A stretch of 64,000 bases of DNA, taken from assembly GCF_002288925.2 (NCBI RefSeq), contig NW_022098069.1, positions 72,890,096 to 72,954,095 on the forward strand, read 5' to 3'. The position numbers and the translations under genes were made by a program. A model generated the notes under the pieces. The model was given only the letters and a program-made list of their open reading frames with translations, did no database searches and was not told where the DNA came from. Below, in pieces: positions 1 to 12,310 of the stretch. This DNA is from Delphinapterus leucas. Lineage: Eukaryota > Chordata > Mammalia > Artiodactyla > Monodontidae. Numbering within the stretch: position 1 is the stretch's first letter; every line of letters begins with the position of its first letter.

Positions 1-331
1 AGATATACCATGTTCTTGGATTGGAAGAATCAACATTGTGAAAATGAGTCTACTACCCAAAGCAATCTACAGATTCAATGCAATCCCTATTAAGCTACCA
101 ATGGCAATTTTCACAGAAGTAGAACAAAAAACTGCACAATTTGTTTGGAAACACAAAAGACCCCATATAGCCAAAGCAATCTTGAGAAAGAAAAATGGAG
201 CTGGAAGTATCAGGCTCCCAGGCTTCAGATTATACTACAAAGCTACAGTAATCAACACAGTATGGTACTGGCACAAAAACAGAAATATAGATCAATGGAA
301 CAGGATAGAAAGCCCAGACATAAACCCATGC

Positions 332-482
332 ACATATGGTCACCTTATTTTTGATAAAGGAGGCAGGAATATACAATGGAGAAAAGACAGCCTCTTCAAT
401 AAGTGGTGCTGGGAAAACTGGACAGCTACATGTAGAAGAATGAAATTAGAACACACCGTAACACCATACACAAAAATAAACT
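332..482 (+). repeat. Left copy of 151-bp exact duplication flanking a gap
   Basis: These 151 bases are identical to 583-733 by direct reading. They lie immediately left of the N run. Exact identity beside a gap is best explained as one locus represented twice by two unmerged contig ends. Confidence 0.95.
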
Positions 483-582
483 NNNNNNNNNNNNNNNNNN
501 NNNNNNNNNNNNNNNNNNNNNNNNNNNNNNNNNNNNNNNNNNNNNNNNNNNNNNNNNNNNNNNNNNNNNNNNNNNNNNNNNN
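483..582. other. Assembly gap of exactly 100 N
   Basis: There are exactly 100 N, the usual placeholder for a gap of unknown size. Both sides end in the same 151 bp, so the true gap is probably absent or negative. Confidence 0.97.
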
Positions 583-733
583 ACATATGGTCACCTTATT
601 TTTGATAAAGGAGGCAGGAATATACAATGGAGAAAAGACAGCCTCTTCAATAAGTGGTGCTGGGAAAACTGGACAGCTACATGTAGAAGAATGAAATTAG
701 AACACACCGTAACACCATACACAAAAATAAACT
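583..733 (+). repeat. Right copy of 151-bp exact duplication flanking a gap
   Basis: This stretch is identical to 332-482 and begins directly after the N run. After base 733 the L1 continues normally into the next ORF2 codons (AAA TGG ATT). Confidence 0.95.
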
Positions 734-2009
734 CAAAATGGATTAAAGGCCTAAATGTAAGGCCAGACACTATAAAACTCTTAGAGGAAAACATAGGCAG
801 AACACTCTATGACACAATTCACAGCAAGATCCTTTTTGACCCACCTCCTAGAGAAATGGAAATAAAAATAAACAAATGGGACCTAATGAAAATTAAAAGA
901 TTTTGCCCAGCAAAGGAAAACATAATCAAGATGAAAAGCCAACCCTCAGAATGGGAGAAAATATTTGCATATGAAACAACTGACAAAGGATTAATCTCCA
1001 AACTTTACAAGCAATTCATGCAGCTCAGTATCAAAAAAATAAACAACCGAATCTGAAAATGGGCAGAAGACCTAAACAGACATTTCTCCAAAGAAGATAC
1101 ACAGATTGCCAACAAACACGAATAATTAGAGAAATGTAAATCAAAACTACAATGAGGTATCACCTCACACCAGTTAGAATGGCCATCATCAAAAATCTAC
1201 AAACAATAAATGCTGGAGAGGGTGTCCAGAAAAGGGAACCCTCCTGCACTGTTGGTGGGAATGTAAATTGATACAGACACTACGGAGAACAGTAGGGAGG
1301 TTCCTTAAAAAAATAAAAATAGAACTACCATACGACCCAGCAATCCCACTACTGGGCATTTACCCTGAGAAAACCATAATTCAAAAAGAGTCATGTACCA
1401 CAATGTGCACTGCAGCTCTATTTGCAATAGCCAGGACATGGAAGCAACCTAAGTGTCCATCAACAGATGAACGAATAAAGAAGATTGGCACATATTTACA
1501 ATGGAATATTACTCCACCTTAAGAAAATGAAACTGAGTTATTTGTAGTGAGGTGGATGGACCTAGATTTTGTCATACAGAGTGAAGTAGGTCAGAAAGAG
1601 AAAACCAAATACCGTATGCTAACACATATATATGGAATCTAAAAAAAAAAAAAAATGGTCTGAAGAACCTAGGGGCAAGACAGCGATAAAAATGCAGACG
1701 TAGAGAATGGACTTGAGGACACGGGGAGGGGGAAAGGTAAGCTGGGATGAAGTGAGAGAGTGGCATGGACTTATATATATTACCAAATGTAAAACAGATA
1801 GCTAGTGGGAAGCAGCCACATAGCACAGGGAGAACAGCTCGGTGGCTTTGTGACCACCTAGAGGGGTGGGATAGGGAGGGTGGGAGGGAGATGCCAGAGG
1901 GAGGATATATGGAGATATATGTATATGTATAGCTGATTTACTTTGTTATAAAGCAGAAACTAACACACCATTGTAAAGCAATTATACTCCAATAAAGATG
2001 TTAAAAAAA

Positions 2010-3000
2010 TTCTACTTCCTCCTTGGGAGTGGAATGCAAGAGCAGTTTATTCTGCTCTTCTGAATATGTTTCTCTCCACTTTACAGAAGAGCAGGTTAAA
2101 CCATAAGAAAATATTTTAATTTTATTCAGTAACCTGTTTGAAGAGTTTGATACCAATTTCATATAATTTTCTTCAGGACTCTTTGTTGTCCGAAGTTCCT
2201 CTCTGTTCTATGTATAGAGTTTTATGATGTAATGCTGCAGCTTTTATCCAATGTGAAATATAACCAGATGCTGCTATCCATTACACATCTTAGTGTCTAT
2301 TTCTAATATAGTGAACAAAACACATTTTCTATCATAGGTATGCAGTTATTTTTCAAAATGGAATAATGACCTGGTGTTTGATATATGTGGGAGGTAATAA
2401 AGGACAACGAAATGCGAAGAATGGTTTCGAACCCAGTTGAAGAACCGTGTAATGGAAACTAATTCTGGGCCTTATTTCCAGATGACTAACTCTTAGAGAC
2501 TGGCTCCCATATAACATGGAGCTAAAAGATGTGAACATCATATTTTGCTTTCAAACTATTCTTATCTCTGTTGTATAAAAATCACATGTAACCTTGAATG
2601 TTAAAATCCTCAAGAGGACATAGAGAAGAAATTATACTATTGTGCAAAGTGTTCCACACTGTGAAATTGAGAAAAAAAGATCTGCCTCAGTTTTAATTTC
2701 CTTAACTATAGAACAATTATCTCCAAAGTCACTCCCAATCCAAAATTCTGTAATTCTAAAATTGTTTCACATAGCTAATTTTTACAAGATAGAATCTATC
2801 TTGAATACAGATAATAGCAGGAATATTGATAAGTCTTTCATAGGGAGCCAATGTGGACCATTCTGTTTCAACTTATTACATAGTACATGGTTTTGTCCAG
2901 TTGTTTAACTGATAATGGTAAACACATATACACACACACACACACACACATAGTATCCTCGGACTTCTGACTCCTTTGGTGATCTCATCTAGTCCCATGC
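2010..3000. other. Unassigned DNA with a (CA)n microsatellite
   Basis: I recognise no gene or repeat from 2010 to 2930. A (CA)n run lies at 2931-2951. The 12-bp target duplication of the next SINE is at 2989-3000. Confidence 0.6.
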
Positions 3001-3201
3001 CTTTTTTTTTTTTTTTTTTTGCAGTACGCGGGCCTCTCACTGTTGTGGCCTCTCCCGTTGCAGAGCACAGGCTCCGGACGCGCAGGCTCAGTGGCCATGG
3101 TAGCCGCTCCACGACATGTGGGATCTTCCCGGACCGGGGCACGAACCCGCGTCCCCTGCATCGGCAGGCGGACTCTCAACCACTGCGCCACCAGGGAAGC
3201 C
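3001..3201 (-). mobile_element. CHR-type SINE (tRNA-Glu derived)
   Basis: Read on the minus strand it begins GGGCTTCCCTGGTGGCGCAG at the right end and finishes in poly-A, seen here as poly-T at 3002-3020. A B-box-like GGTTCG...CC lies in the tRNA-like head. It is flanked by CTAGTCCCATGC (2989-3000) and CTAGCCCCATGC (3202-3213), a 12-bp target duplication with one mismatch, so it is a retroposed insertion. Confidence 0.95.
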
Positions 3202-3304
3202 CTAGCCCCATGCTTTTAAATGCTGTCCATATGTGTACAATCTCCAGTGCAGACCTCTCTCTGAACTCCAGACTCATCCCATTTCCTACTTGATACCTCC
3301 TGTG

Positions 3305-3379
3305 ATGTCTGTATCTAAATACAGATATCGATCTAATATACAGATACAGATATAATCTAAAATTTAGATATCTGTATGC
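3305..3379. repeat. Imperfect GATA/ATCT-rich simple repeat
   Basis: ATACAGATA and its relatives recur in both orientations, making the stretch AT-rich and able to form short hairpins. It looks like a decayed microsatellite. Confidence 0.6.
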
Positions 3380-3394
3380 AAAATGTGCCCACTT

Positions 3395-3925
3395 CTTACT
3401 ACCTCCACAGTTACTACCCCAGACCAAGGCAGCATCTCTTCTTCTAGACTATTAAAACAGCCTTTTACTAATTTACTTATTTCTACCCTTGACTTCCCTG
3501 AAGACTTTTCTTCAAATAGTGGCCAGAGGGATCCTTTTATCATGCAAAATGGTCCACATGACTCTTCTGCTTAGAACCCTCCAATGACTTCCACTCTCAG
3601 TTAATAACCCAGTTCTTGCCTGCACGGCTCTAATTCATTTAGAGCTGCTCCTCTTTGATCTCATCACCTTCCCTTCTCCTCTTACTCACTGTTTCCAGCC
3701 AAATGACCCCATGTCCTGATTAATTTTTCTTTATAACTGTTATCACCATGGGACACATTGTACATTTACTTTTGGCTTTTGCTCTCCTTCTCAGCTGGAA
3801 TGTAAACTCTTCAGTGTCAAGGGTTCTGTTCGTTTTGTGTATAGCTATACCCTCACAGGCAAGAATATGGTCCAGAAATAGTACATGATCAAAAAGTATT
3901 GTAAAATAAATGAATAAAGTAAATG
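3395..3925 (+). mobile_element. L2 LINE, 3' end (ancient)
   Basis: The order of diagnostic words matches the L2 3' end: GGCCAGAGGGATCCTTTTA, ACCCTCCAATGACTTCC, TGATCTCATCACCTTCC, CTGGAATGTAAACTC and a final AAATGAATAAA. It is diverged and partly deleted, as expected for an element older than the placental radiation. Confidence 0.75.
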
Positions 3926-4367
3926 ACTTCTATTTCACAAAGTATTGTGTTTTGCACATAAATATTTGGAAAAACATAAAAAAGAGAAAAAATTGACTGG
4001 GAAAATTGTGCAGTAGCTAAGATATAAAGAATTAATACATTTTATATAAAGAGTTCCTACAAATCAGTAAGAAAACAGAAAGACCAGAATAATACCTAAA
4101 ATACTGTATTCATTGACACTTGCTATAGACTTCTATGGACTTTTCAAATGCTGAATTCTCTGCCAGGAATATCATTTCTCCCTTCTTTGTCTTGTAAACT
4201 CTCAACCACACTTCTAAATATAAATTAAATAATACTTTTTTGGTGACATCCTGAACAAAAGAAATCCAAGTAATAAGCACATATGAATATGCTTGAGCTT
4301 TCTAGTAATGAAAATGTAGAATTAAATGACAACAAATAATTTTCCTTCATTAATACAAATAATTAAT
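3926..4367. other. Unassigned AT-rich DNA
   Basis: No gene or recognisable repeat is seen. The last 11 bases (4357-4367, AAATAATTAAT) are the left target duplication of the next L1. Confidence 0.5.
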
Positions 4368-5972
4368 ACACAGAAATCACTTGCATTCCTATACACTAAC
4401 AATGAAAATCAGAAAGCAAAAGCAAGGAAACAAATCCCATTTAACATTGCATCAAAAGAATAAAATACCTAGGTATAAAACTACCTAAAGAGCCAAAAGA
4501 CCTGTACTCAGAAAACTATAAGATACTGATGAAAAAAATCAAAGACGACACAAACAGATGGAAAGATATACCATGTTCTTGGACTGGACGAATCAATATT
4601 GTGAAAATGACTATACTAGCCAAAGCAATGTACAGATTCAATGCAATCCCTATCAAATCACCAGTGGCATTTTTCAAAGAATTAGAACAAAAAATTTTAC
4701 AATTTGCATGGAAAAACAAAAGACCACGAATAGCCAAAGGAATCTTGAGAAAGAAAAACAGAGCTGGAGCAATCAGGCTTCCTGTCTTTTGACTATACTA
4801 CAAAGCTACAGTAATCAAAACAATATGGTACTGACACAAAAACAGAAATATAAATCAATGGAACAGAATAGAAAGTCCAGAGTTAAACCCATGCACATAT
4901 GGTCACTTAATCTATGACAAAGGATGCAAGAATATACAATGGAGAAAAAACAGTTTCTTCAGTAAGTGGTGCTGGGAAAACTAGACAGCTACATGTAAAA
5001 GAATGAAATTAGAACATTCTCTAACACCATACACAAAAATAAATTCCAAATGGACTAAAGACCTAAATGTAAGGCTGGATACTATAAAACTCTTAAAGGA
5101 AAACATAGGCAGAACACTCTCTGACATAAATCACAGCAAGATCTTTTTTGATCCAGTTCCTAGAGTAATGAAAATAAAAACAAAAATAAACAAATGTGAC
5201 CTAATTAAACTTAATACCTTTTGCATAGCAAAAGAAAGCAAGATAAAAAGACAACCCACAGAATGGGAGAAAATATTTGCAAACAAAGCAACCGACAAGG
5301 GATTAATCTCCAAAATATACAAACAGCTCATACAGCTCAATATCAAAAAAACAAACAACCCAATCAAAACATGGTTGGAAGATCTAACTAGACATTTCTC
5401 CAAAGAAGACATACAGATGGCCAAAAAGCACAAGAAAAGATGCTCAACATCACTAATTATTAAAGAAATGCAAATCAAAACTACACGAGGTATCACCTCA
5501 CATGGTCAGAATAGCCATCATCCAAAAAATCTACAAACAATAAATGCTGGAGAGGATGTGGAGAAAGTGAACCCTCCTACACTGTTGGTGCGAATGTAAA
5601 CTGTTCAGCCACTATGGAGAACGGCATGGAGGTTCCTTAAAAAAATAAAAATAGAGCTACCATATGATCCAGTAATCCCACTCCTGGGCATATATCTGGA
5701 GTAATCCATAATTTGAAAAGATAGATGCAGTCCGCTGCAGCACTATTTACAAATAGCCAGGACATGGAATCAACCTACATGTCCACTGATGGATGAATGG
5801 ATAAAGAAGATGTGGTGTGTATATATATACAATGGAATATTACTCAGCCATAAAAAAGGACAAAATAATGCCATCTGCAGCAACAAAGATGGACCCAGAG
5901 ATTGTCATATTGAGTGGAGTAAGTCAGACAGAGAAAGACAAATATCATGTAATATGGCTTATACGTGGAACC
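4368..5972 (+). pseudogene. L1 ORF2 remnant
   Basis: Recognisable ORF2 blocks are [39 protein letters not shown] and [20 protein letters not shown]. The frame stops with TGA at 4790-4792 and changes several times afterwards. A long remnant frame spans 5003-5599. The N-terminal endonuclease and the catalytic FADD region are missing through 5' truncation. It is non-functional. Confidence 0.88.
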
Positions 5973-6322
5973 TAAAAACATGGTACAAATGAACTTATTT
6001 ACAAAACAGAAATAAAGTCACAGATGTAGAAAGCAAACTTACAGTTAACCAAGGTGGAAGTTGGGGAGGGGCGGGAGATAAATTGGGAGACTGGGAGTGA
6101 CATATACACACTACTATATATAAAATAGATAACTAATAAGAACCTACTGTATAGCACAGGGAACTCTACTCAATACTCTGTAATGACCTATATGGGAAAA
6201 GAACCTAAAAAAGAGTGGATATATGTATAACTGATTCACTTTACTGTACCCCTGAAACTAACACAACATTGTAAACCAACTATACTCCAACAAAATTTAA
6301 TTTAAAAACATAACTGAAAAAT
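4368..6322 (+). mobile_element. 5'-truncated L1 LINE, older 3'-end type
   Basis: It starts inside ORF2 RT (equivalent of LAFLYTN) and runs through the 3' UTR. AAATAATTAAT is present on both sides (4357-4367 and 6323-6333), an 11-bp AT-rich target duplication. The 3' UTR (AGAACCTACTGTATAGCACA, ACTATACTCCAACAAAATTT) differs from the full-length copies and matches the short L1 at 33980-34689, so this is an earlier subfamily. Confidence 0.9.
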
Positions 6323-6333
6323 AAATAATTAAT

Positions 6334-8035
6334 TAAAATCTGATACTGATGACAGTCTCATATATATTGTTTGCTAGGGAAATTGAAAATTGTAAAACAT
6401 TTGTGATAAGCAATTTAGTGATATTCTTTAACACACTCATCAGGTTTTTGAAAAGAGCAGAATTTTAGAAACAAATAGGAAAATGGTTTGCATTTATTAA
6501 ATATATTATGGTAGGTATACAAAAGAGAATGTTATTCTGATATTTAAACTATGCTTGTACAGATAATGTTGTAAAGAGAAAAAATGTGTCAATGATATAT
6601 TAAGCAGAAAAAATATTTCCTCCAAGCACATCTAGAATTTGTGAATTATGCTGTTACTACCTCTGAATCCATGACCTTGTGAGCCCCACCCATTGTCATT
6701 CCTGCACAAAGTCCCACTCTTACTGCAATAGGCCCCAATAGCATTACAGCCTAACAGAGTTAGTGCACCACAGCTATCTTCTCTAAAACTGGATGACATC
6801 AGCAGATGCATTATGATGATCAACAGTGTATGATGGATAGCTATACTGAGGAAAGATGTACACCCAAATTTAACACCCTGGAATCTCAAGCCAGGAGAGG
6901 TAGAACAGCATTAAGAGATAGCACAGTATTTAAAGGAAAACATGTCCAAAAAAGATTACTGTAGATGATACAGAAGGTTTGATTACAAGCCAGAAAATTT
7001 TAGACTCAGTGTACCAATCAGAATTCCTATTGGTTTTAAGACCTGTCACTGGAGAATTATGAAAAAGGACTAATGAAAAACAATCAGCAGCTATTGACCC
7101 TGAAGCTCCTACATTCAAAAGATGATCAGGAAACTCTGATTAGATATGAAACATATTCTAGGTTCACATACCTTACAAAATATTTCTGAATCATGTGGTA
7201 GGAGATGTAGGAAATCAAGCTGTTCTACGGTTCTGGCCTTTATTAACCCTTCTATCCTGTGCTTTAGAAATCACACTTTGAGTTATAGTTGGATCCCCAG
7301 GGGCCATAGGACACCACATTAATTACAGGGTATTATTATTAAACGCATTATTTCAGAAACACTTCTGTAGACAGATTTGTTTACACTGTGAAGGCATGCC
7401 CAAACTTGTTCTGCCTGATTCCTTTATAGCCTGTGGAGTTGCCTTCTCTCAGTGTGCATAAGCTGAAAAATATCAGTCATACCTTTTCTAAAAAAGGAAA
7501 GTGTTAGCAGTTCTCTACTGAGGAACAAAATCATGGAACAATGTATTTTTTCAAGATGTAGAAAGAACAGCTGGCAGAGTGAATGTGATGTGATAGTCAA
7601 TAAAGTTTTGAACAAGAGAAATATTTAAAGAAGATTTTCTCTACCATAAAACATAAATATAATATTGTACATGAAAACAACATGATATTGCTGGAGAAAT
7701 GGAAAACTAGAGTAACAGAACAAAATTACAGCCTTTCTTAGAAACAGAAATACTCATACTTAATGAGTGTACATATATGTGACAGATAAAGATATAGATG
7801 TAAATGTTTGGTTAGAGTGATATTTGAAATCAGAGGTAAAAGAAGTCAGTAAGTGGCAAGTGGCAATTGCAGATACATTTAGAAGAAATAAAGTTTACAG
7901 TCACATCACATTCTAGACAATTATCATTTCCAGAAAGATTAAAGAGGAAACATTTTTTTTAACTATGAAAGTAGACTTAAAGGTCTCTAATTTTCTCCTT
8001 ATAATCTGACCGTTTAAAAACATATACTTATCTCA
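6334..8035. other. Unassigned DNA
   Basis: Both strands show only short chance frames, and I recognise no repeat family. The segment 6640-7620 is somewhat less AT-rich than its surroundings but shows no conserved coding pattern I can identify. Confidence 0.5.
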
Positions 8036-9372
8036 TATCAATGAAACAGAACAGGGAGTCCCAAAATAGACCCACACTTCTATGATCAATTTATTTTTGA
8101 TAAGTGCCTAGGCAGTTCAAAGGAGAAGTGAGTCTTTTCAACAAATGGTACCAGCACAAGTATCTATATGCAAAAAAATGCAATTCAATCCACAGCACAT
8201 ACCATTTACAAAAAGTAACTTGAAACAGAATATAGCCTAAGTGTAACTAAAATTATAAAACTTCCAGAAGATGGCACAGAGGAAAATCTTAGTGTCTTTA
8301 AGTTAGATTTCTTACATAGGACATAAAAAGCACAAATTATATAAGATTGATAAGTTGGACTATACCAAAATTAAATGCCTTCCTCTTTTATAGACACTAT
8401 TAAGACACTATTAAGGAAGGGAAAAAGCAAGCCACAGGTTGGAAGAAAATATATTCAAAGCATACACTTGACAAACGATTACAAAATATAAAAACCTCTT
8501 ACAACTCAATAGTATGAATATAAACAATACAATTTTTAATGGGCAATATAGATTTAAATAGGTTATGTACCAAAGGAGGTATACACATGGCAAATAAACC
8601 ATGAAAAGACACTCAACATCATTAGTCATTAGGGAAATGCAAATAAAACCACAATGAGATATACTACTACACACGCATTAGAGTGGATAAAATTGAAACA
8701 ACTGACAAAACCAAATTTTGGCAAGGATATGGAACCACCTGGAACTCAGAACTGCTGGTGGAGATGCAAAATGTAAAATCATTTTGGAAAACAGTTTGGA
8801 AGTATCTTATAGAGTTAAACACACACTTAGCATTTGACCCAGCAATTCTACTCCTAAGTACTTACTCAAGAGACAGGTAAATATATGTCCACGTAAACAC
8901 TTGAATTTGAATCACCATAGGTGATTTATTCGTAACAATCACCAACTGGAACAATTCAAATGTCAATCTTCTGTGGATAAACAGACTGTAGTATGCACAT
9001 ATATGAAATATTAATCAGCAATAAAAAGAAACCATCTACTGCTACACTCGGTAATATGGGAATCTCAACACACTATGCTAACTGAAATAAAGTCAGACAC
9101 AAAAGATCACATATTGTATGTTCATTTAAATGAAATTTTAGAGGATTTAAAACTATAGTGTTAAAAAGTAGATCAGTGGTTGCCAGGAGCTACGGGCAGT
9201 AGGAAGCAATTAACTGCAAAGGGGGATTAAAGACTTTTGGGGGTTATGTAAATGTCCTATACCATGATTATAATGGTGATTACATACTGCATACATACGT
9301 CAAAATTCATCAAAACTTTAAAATGACTAATTTATAATTGAAATCATATCTCAATAAAGCTGATTTTTAAAA
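8036..9372 (+). mobile_element. Old L1M LINE, ORF2 3' part and 3' UTR
   Basis: ORF2-derived words are visible in order: ATTTTTGATAAGTGCCTAGG, AAAGACACTCAACATCATTAG, TTTGACCCAGCAATTCTACTC. They are followed by a 3' UTR with GATCAGTGGTTGCCAGGAGC and a final TCTCAATAAAGCTG. Divergence is high, with no long frame surviving. The type resembles mammalian L1MC/L1ME, but the exact subfamily is not assigned. Confidence 0.82.
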
Positions 9373-9709
9373 TATATCAGAATGGAAGATTTGAAGTAGT
9401 AATTATGTGCTGATTACATGTTTGTTTACATAGAAACCCCAAGGGAATCTATCAAAAAGGTATTAAAATAAGTAAATAATGTCCACATTATTGTTTACAA
9501 TTCAACAAGATTATCCGACAAAAATATAAAACCTTGACATACTGTAATCAAGCTGAAAGTGGAACATAACAAAGAAATCCATGAGAAAAAAACTTTCAAA
9601 AAAACAGATAAATATCTTTATAAATTTAAGGCTAGAATTTATATGACAAAAAAATTTTATAAATATTGATTTTTTTCATCACACCAAATTTTAAATTCCT
9701 ATGACAAGA
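9373..9709. other. Unassigned AT-rich DNA
   Basis: No recognisable gene or repeat is seen. It may contain further decayed L1 sequence. Confidence 0.4.
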
Positions 9710-10235
9710 TACTGTCCTAGTAGTTAACTACTGCTGAACAAATTACCCCCAAAACTTTGCTGGTTAAACCACAAATATTTATTATCTCACATAGTTTCTC
9801 AGGATCAGGAATCTGGAATGGCTTGGCTCCATGATACTGGTTTGGGATTTCTCAAAAATTTGTATTCGAAGTGTTAACCAGGGTGTAGTTTCTGAAGACT
9901 CAACTGGAAGTGGCGGATCTGCTTCCAAGTTTATTCATGCGGATGTTTGGCAAAAGGCTCAGTTCCTCACCATATGAGTCCCTGCACAGGACTACTCATG
10001 ACATGATTTCAGAACAAGCAAAACATATATGCACAAAATAGAGAGAACCCAATATGGAAGCCACAGTTGTTTTACAACCTACTCAGAATGACATCCCACC
10101 AGTTTTTCCATGGTCTATTTGTTCAAAGTGAACCAATAAGTCCAGCTCACACTCAAGGGGAAGAGATTACAAAAGGTCATGAATACCAGGAGGTAGGAAT
10201 CATTGGGAGTCAACTCAGAGACTGCCTACCAAAGA
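9710..10235 (+). mobile_element. Ancient LTR-like interspersed repeat
   Basis: The stretch contains ACTACTGCTGAACAAATTACC, AACTTTGCTGGTTAAACCAC, TTTATTATCTCACATAGTTTC and later GCTCACACTCAAGGGGAAGAG, in the order of a common old mammalian LTR-like repeat. I recall the consensus but cannot name the family with certainty. No target duplication was found. Confidence 0.45.
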
Positions 10236-11135
10236 CACCATTAAAACATTTAAAAAAGATATCGACAAGGAGAAAAGATTTGCAGTACATATAGCAAACA
10301 AAGAAACATTATCCAGAACACATAAAGAATTCCAAGAAAGCAAAAAGAGAAAGGCAAGCAACCAAAACGAAAAATAAGCAAATTAACAGAAGAGCCAAAT
10401 ATAGCTGGCAAATATATATCTGCAAAGTTGCCTGACCTTACTAATAATCAGAAATAATGTGAAATAAAACAGAACATATCACATTATTTCATACCCATTA
10501 CAATAGCAAAAATGTAAAAACCTATCAATACTTGGCAAGGATGTAGGGCCATTAAGTGTCCTATTTATTCAGATAGGAGTGTAAAGTCACACTGGAGAGC
10601 AGCGCTGCAATTTCTCACCGAGTTTACAATGGCTCAGCAATTCTAATCAAATAGATAACCTAGTGAAACTCTTACACATATGTCTCAGACAACAGTCTTT
10701 TCCAGACAAGTAAAGAATGTTCACTGCAGCCTTATTTGTTTTTAAAAAATTCTAGAAACATCCTAAATACTCATCAATAGGGGAATGGACAAATAAATCA
10801 GTTGTACCAATGAATACTATATAACCAATACAATGAATAAATTAAATCTAAATATATCCTCATATATAGATCACAAAAACAATACAGAATAAGAAAGCAA
10901 ATTATAGAGAAATATCTGAAGCATATTCACATCCACTCAAATGTTTCTAATATGCACAAAGCACAGTTACACTATTCATGACTCATGAATCATAAGGATA
11001 CATACTAAATCCATGGTGAAAAATCAAAAGGGCATTATTTTAGTAATAAAATTTTAAGAAAAAAATTAAAACAATGTTTGTTAATTCTAGATGGTATTAT
11101 ATTATTCTTGTAATTTTCTGTATTTATTAAAATTT
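10236..11135 (+). mobile_element. Old L1M LINE fragment, 3' end
   Basis: L1-like order is present: CTTGGCAAGGATGTAGGGCC, GGCTCAGCAATTCTAATC, TTCACTGCAGCCTTATTTG, CATCAATAGGGGAATGGAC, then an A/T-rich 3' UTR ending TATTAAAATTTTCACAA. It is very diverged and non-coding. Confidence 0.65.
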
Positions 11136-11605
11136 TCACAAAATATGCTACTTGGGCACCCAGGTACCTGACTACCTACATACTTAAATATGAGTAACAC
11201 ATACTTCTTTTTCTAAAGGAAATTACACCCTCACATCAATGAGCTCTTATTGCAGTAAGAAGCACCTTAAAACTAGTGGCTTTAAAAGAACAATCACTTA
11301 TGCTCCTGTATCAGAGCTCAGCTGAAAATCTGCAGACTAAACCTGTACTTCCAAGGAAAATCTACTCTACTCCACAGTGAACTCAGGGCTAATTTTGGCA
11401 TGTCCTGTTCGTGGACTTCTTATTAACATATCATCCCTTCCTAAAAAAACCTGGAAGACCTTTCAACATTGAGGTTTAGGTTTCTAAAAGTTATAAAAAG
11501 GTTCTTCAGATGGTAGTTAATACTGAATGTAGGTCAAAAATAGCCACTTTCATGACTAGATATTTCCAGAGGAAAATATATGAAAATAGCCATATTTCCC
11601 TTCCT
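11136..11605. other. Unassigned DNA
   Basis: A weak likeness to the repeat at 9710-10235 appears around 11240-11330 (ACTAGTGGCTTTAAAAGAAC). It is too short and diverged to call. Confidence 0.35.
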
Positions 11606-11618
11606 CTTATTCAGCTTT

Positions 11619-11913
11619 TTTTTTTTTAATTTATTAATTAATTTATTTATTTTTGCTGTGTTGCGTCTTCGTTTCTGTGCGAGGGCTTTCTCCAGTTGTG
11701 GCAAGCGGGGGCCACTCTTCATCGCGGTGCGCAGGCTTCTCACTATCGCGGCCTCTTGTTGCGGAGCACAGGCTCCAGATGCGCAGGCTCAGTAGTTGTG
11801 GCTCACGGGCCTAGTTGCTCCGTGGCATGTGGGATCCTCCCAGACCAGGGCTCGAACCCGTGTCCCCTGCATTAGCAGGCAGATTCTCAACCACTGCGCC
11901 ACCAGGGAAGCCC
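11619..11913 (-). mobile_element. CHR-type SINE, long form
   Basis: On the minus strand it starts with GGGGCTTCCCTGGTGGCGCA, carries GGTTCGAGCCCTGGTCTGGG in the tRNA-like head, and has a longer body than the GC-rich copies. The perfect 13-bp target duplication CTTATTCAGCTTT lies at 11606-11618 and 11914-11926. Confidence 0.95.
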
Positions 11914-11926
11914 CTTATTCAGCTTT

Positions 11927-12159
11927 AAATGAAGCAAAATTAAATTTATTTATTGTAAATTCCACTATGTTTCTAAGTAAATTATCATGCCAACGTAGTA
12001 TAAACACAGTAAGGAGCCAATAAACATCACTCCGCTAATTCTTGCTCTCACTATAAAAAGTTTAAAGTAAACCGAGAAAAACGTCTATAATAAAGAAAAT
12101 AAAGAACACTAATACCTTATGTTTGTAGAGCTTGTCAGGTGGGAAGTTATTAATTTATT
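11927..12159. other. Unassigned DNA
   Basis: Short AT-rich spacer between a SINE and a MIR-like stretch. Nothing is recognised. Confidence 0.4.
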
Positions 12160-12310
12160 GACATTTTATAGATGAGGACTTGAGGTACAAAGAAGTTAAA
12201 GGAATTTTTGAGTGGAATTAAAGGAAACTTTTTAGTGGAAACACCAGGCCTTGGCTCAGGATGTTTTGACTTCTCTCCCAGGACTCTTTCCACAATATCA
12301 AGCTGCAACA
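12160..12310 (-). mobile_element. MIR SINE remnant
   Basis: TTTTATAGATGAGGACTTGA followed by AAAGAAGTTAAAGG, then CCAGGACTCTTTCCAC, is the reverse complement of the MIR core order. A short imperfect internal duplication (about 12195-12240) breaks the middle. Confidence 0.6.

Larger units (their letters stand above)
1..1642 (+). pseudogene. L1 ORF2 remnant (reverse transcriptase C-terminal part)
   Basis: The translation shows the L1 ORF2 region after the catalytic RT motifs, including [17 protein letters not shown] and, near the end, [20 protein letters not shown]. The ORF2 product would be an endonuclease-reverse transcriptase acting on its own mRNA. The frame is broken by TGA at 1054-1056 and shifts again before 1268. 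The usual terminal TAA is at 1640-1642. The reading frame appears to run through the N gap, but that is an assembly effect: removing the 251-bp gap plus duplicate puts 38-482 and 734-1056 in one frame. The copy is not functional. Confidence 0.9.
1..2009 (+). mobile_element. L1 LINE, 3' portion (cut by window edge)
   Basis: The sequence runs from the late reverse-transcriptase part of L1 ORF2 through the 3' UTR to an AATAAA signal (1991-1996) and a short A-rich tail. It matches the 3' ends of the full-length copies at 26-33 kb and 48-56 kb, so it belongs to the same younger L1 group. The 5' end lies outside the window, so truncation cannot be judged. A 100-N gap and a duplicated flank interrupt it. 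Confidence 0.93.

Noticed and set aside
38..694. 218-codon frame across the N run
   Set aside because: It reads through 100 N and a duplicated contig end. It is an assembly effect, not a gene.
3019..3219. Frames in the GC-rich SINEs (also 12722-13005, 17824-18188, 21311-21538, 45984-46235)
   Set aside because: They are the same SINE sequence translated repeatedly, not proteins.
6630..7620. Possible processed pseudogene
   Set aside because: No protein family could be recognised in any frame and there is no poly-A tail or target duplication.
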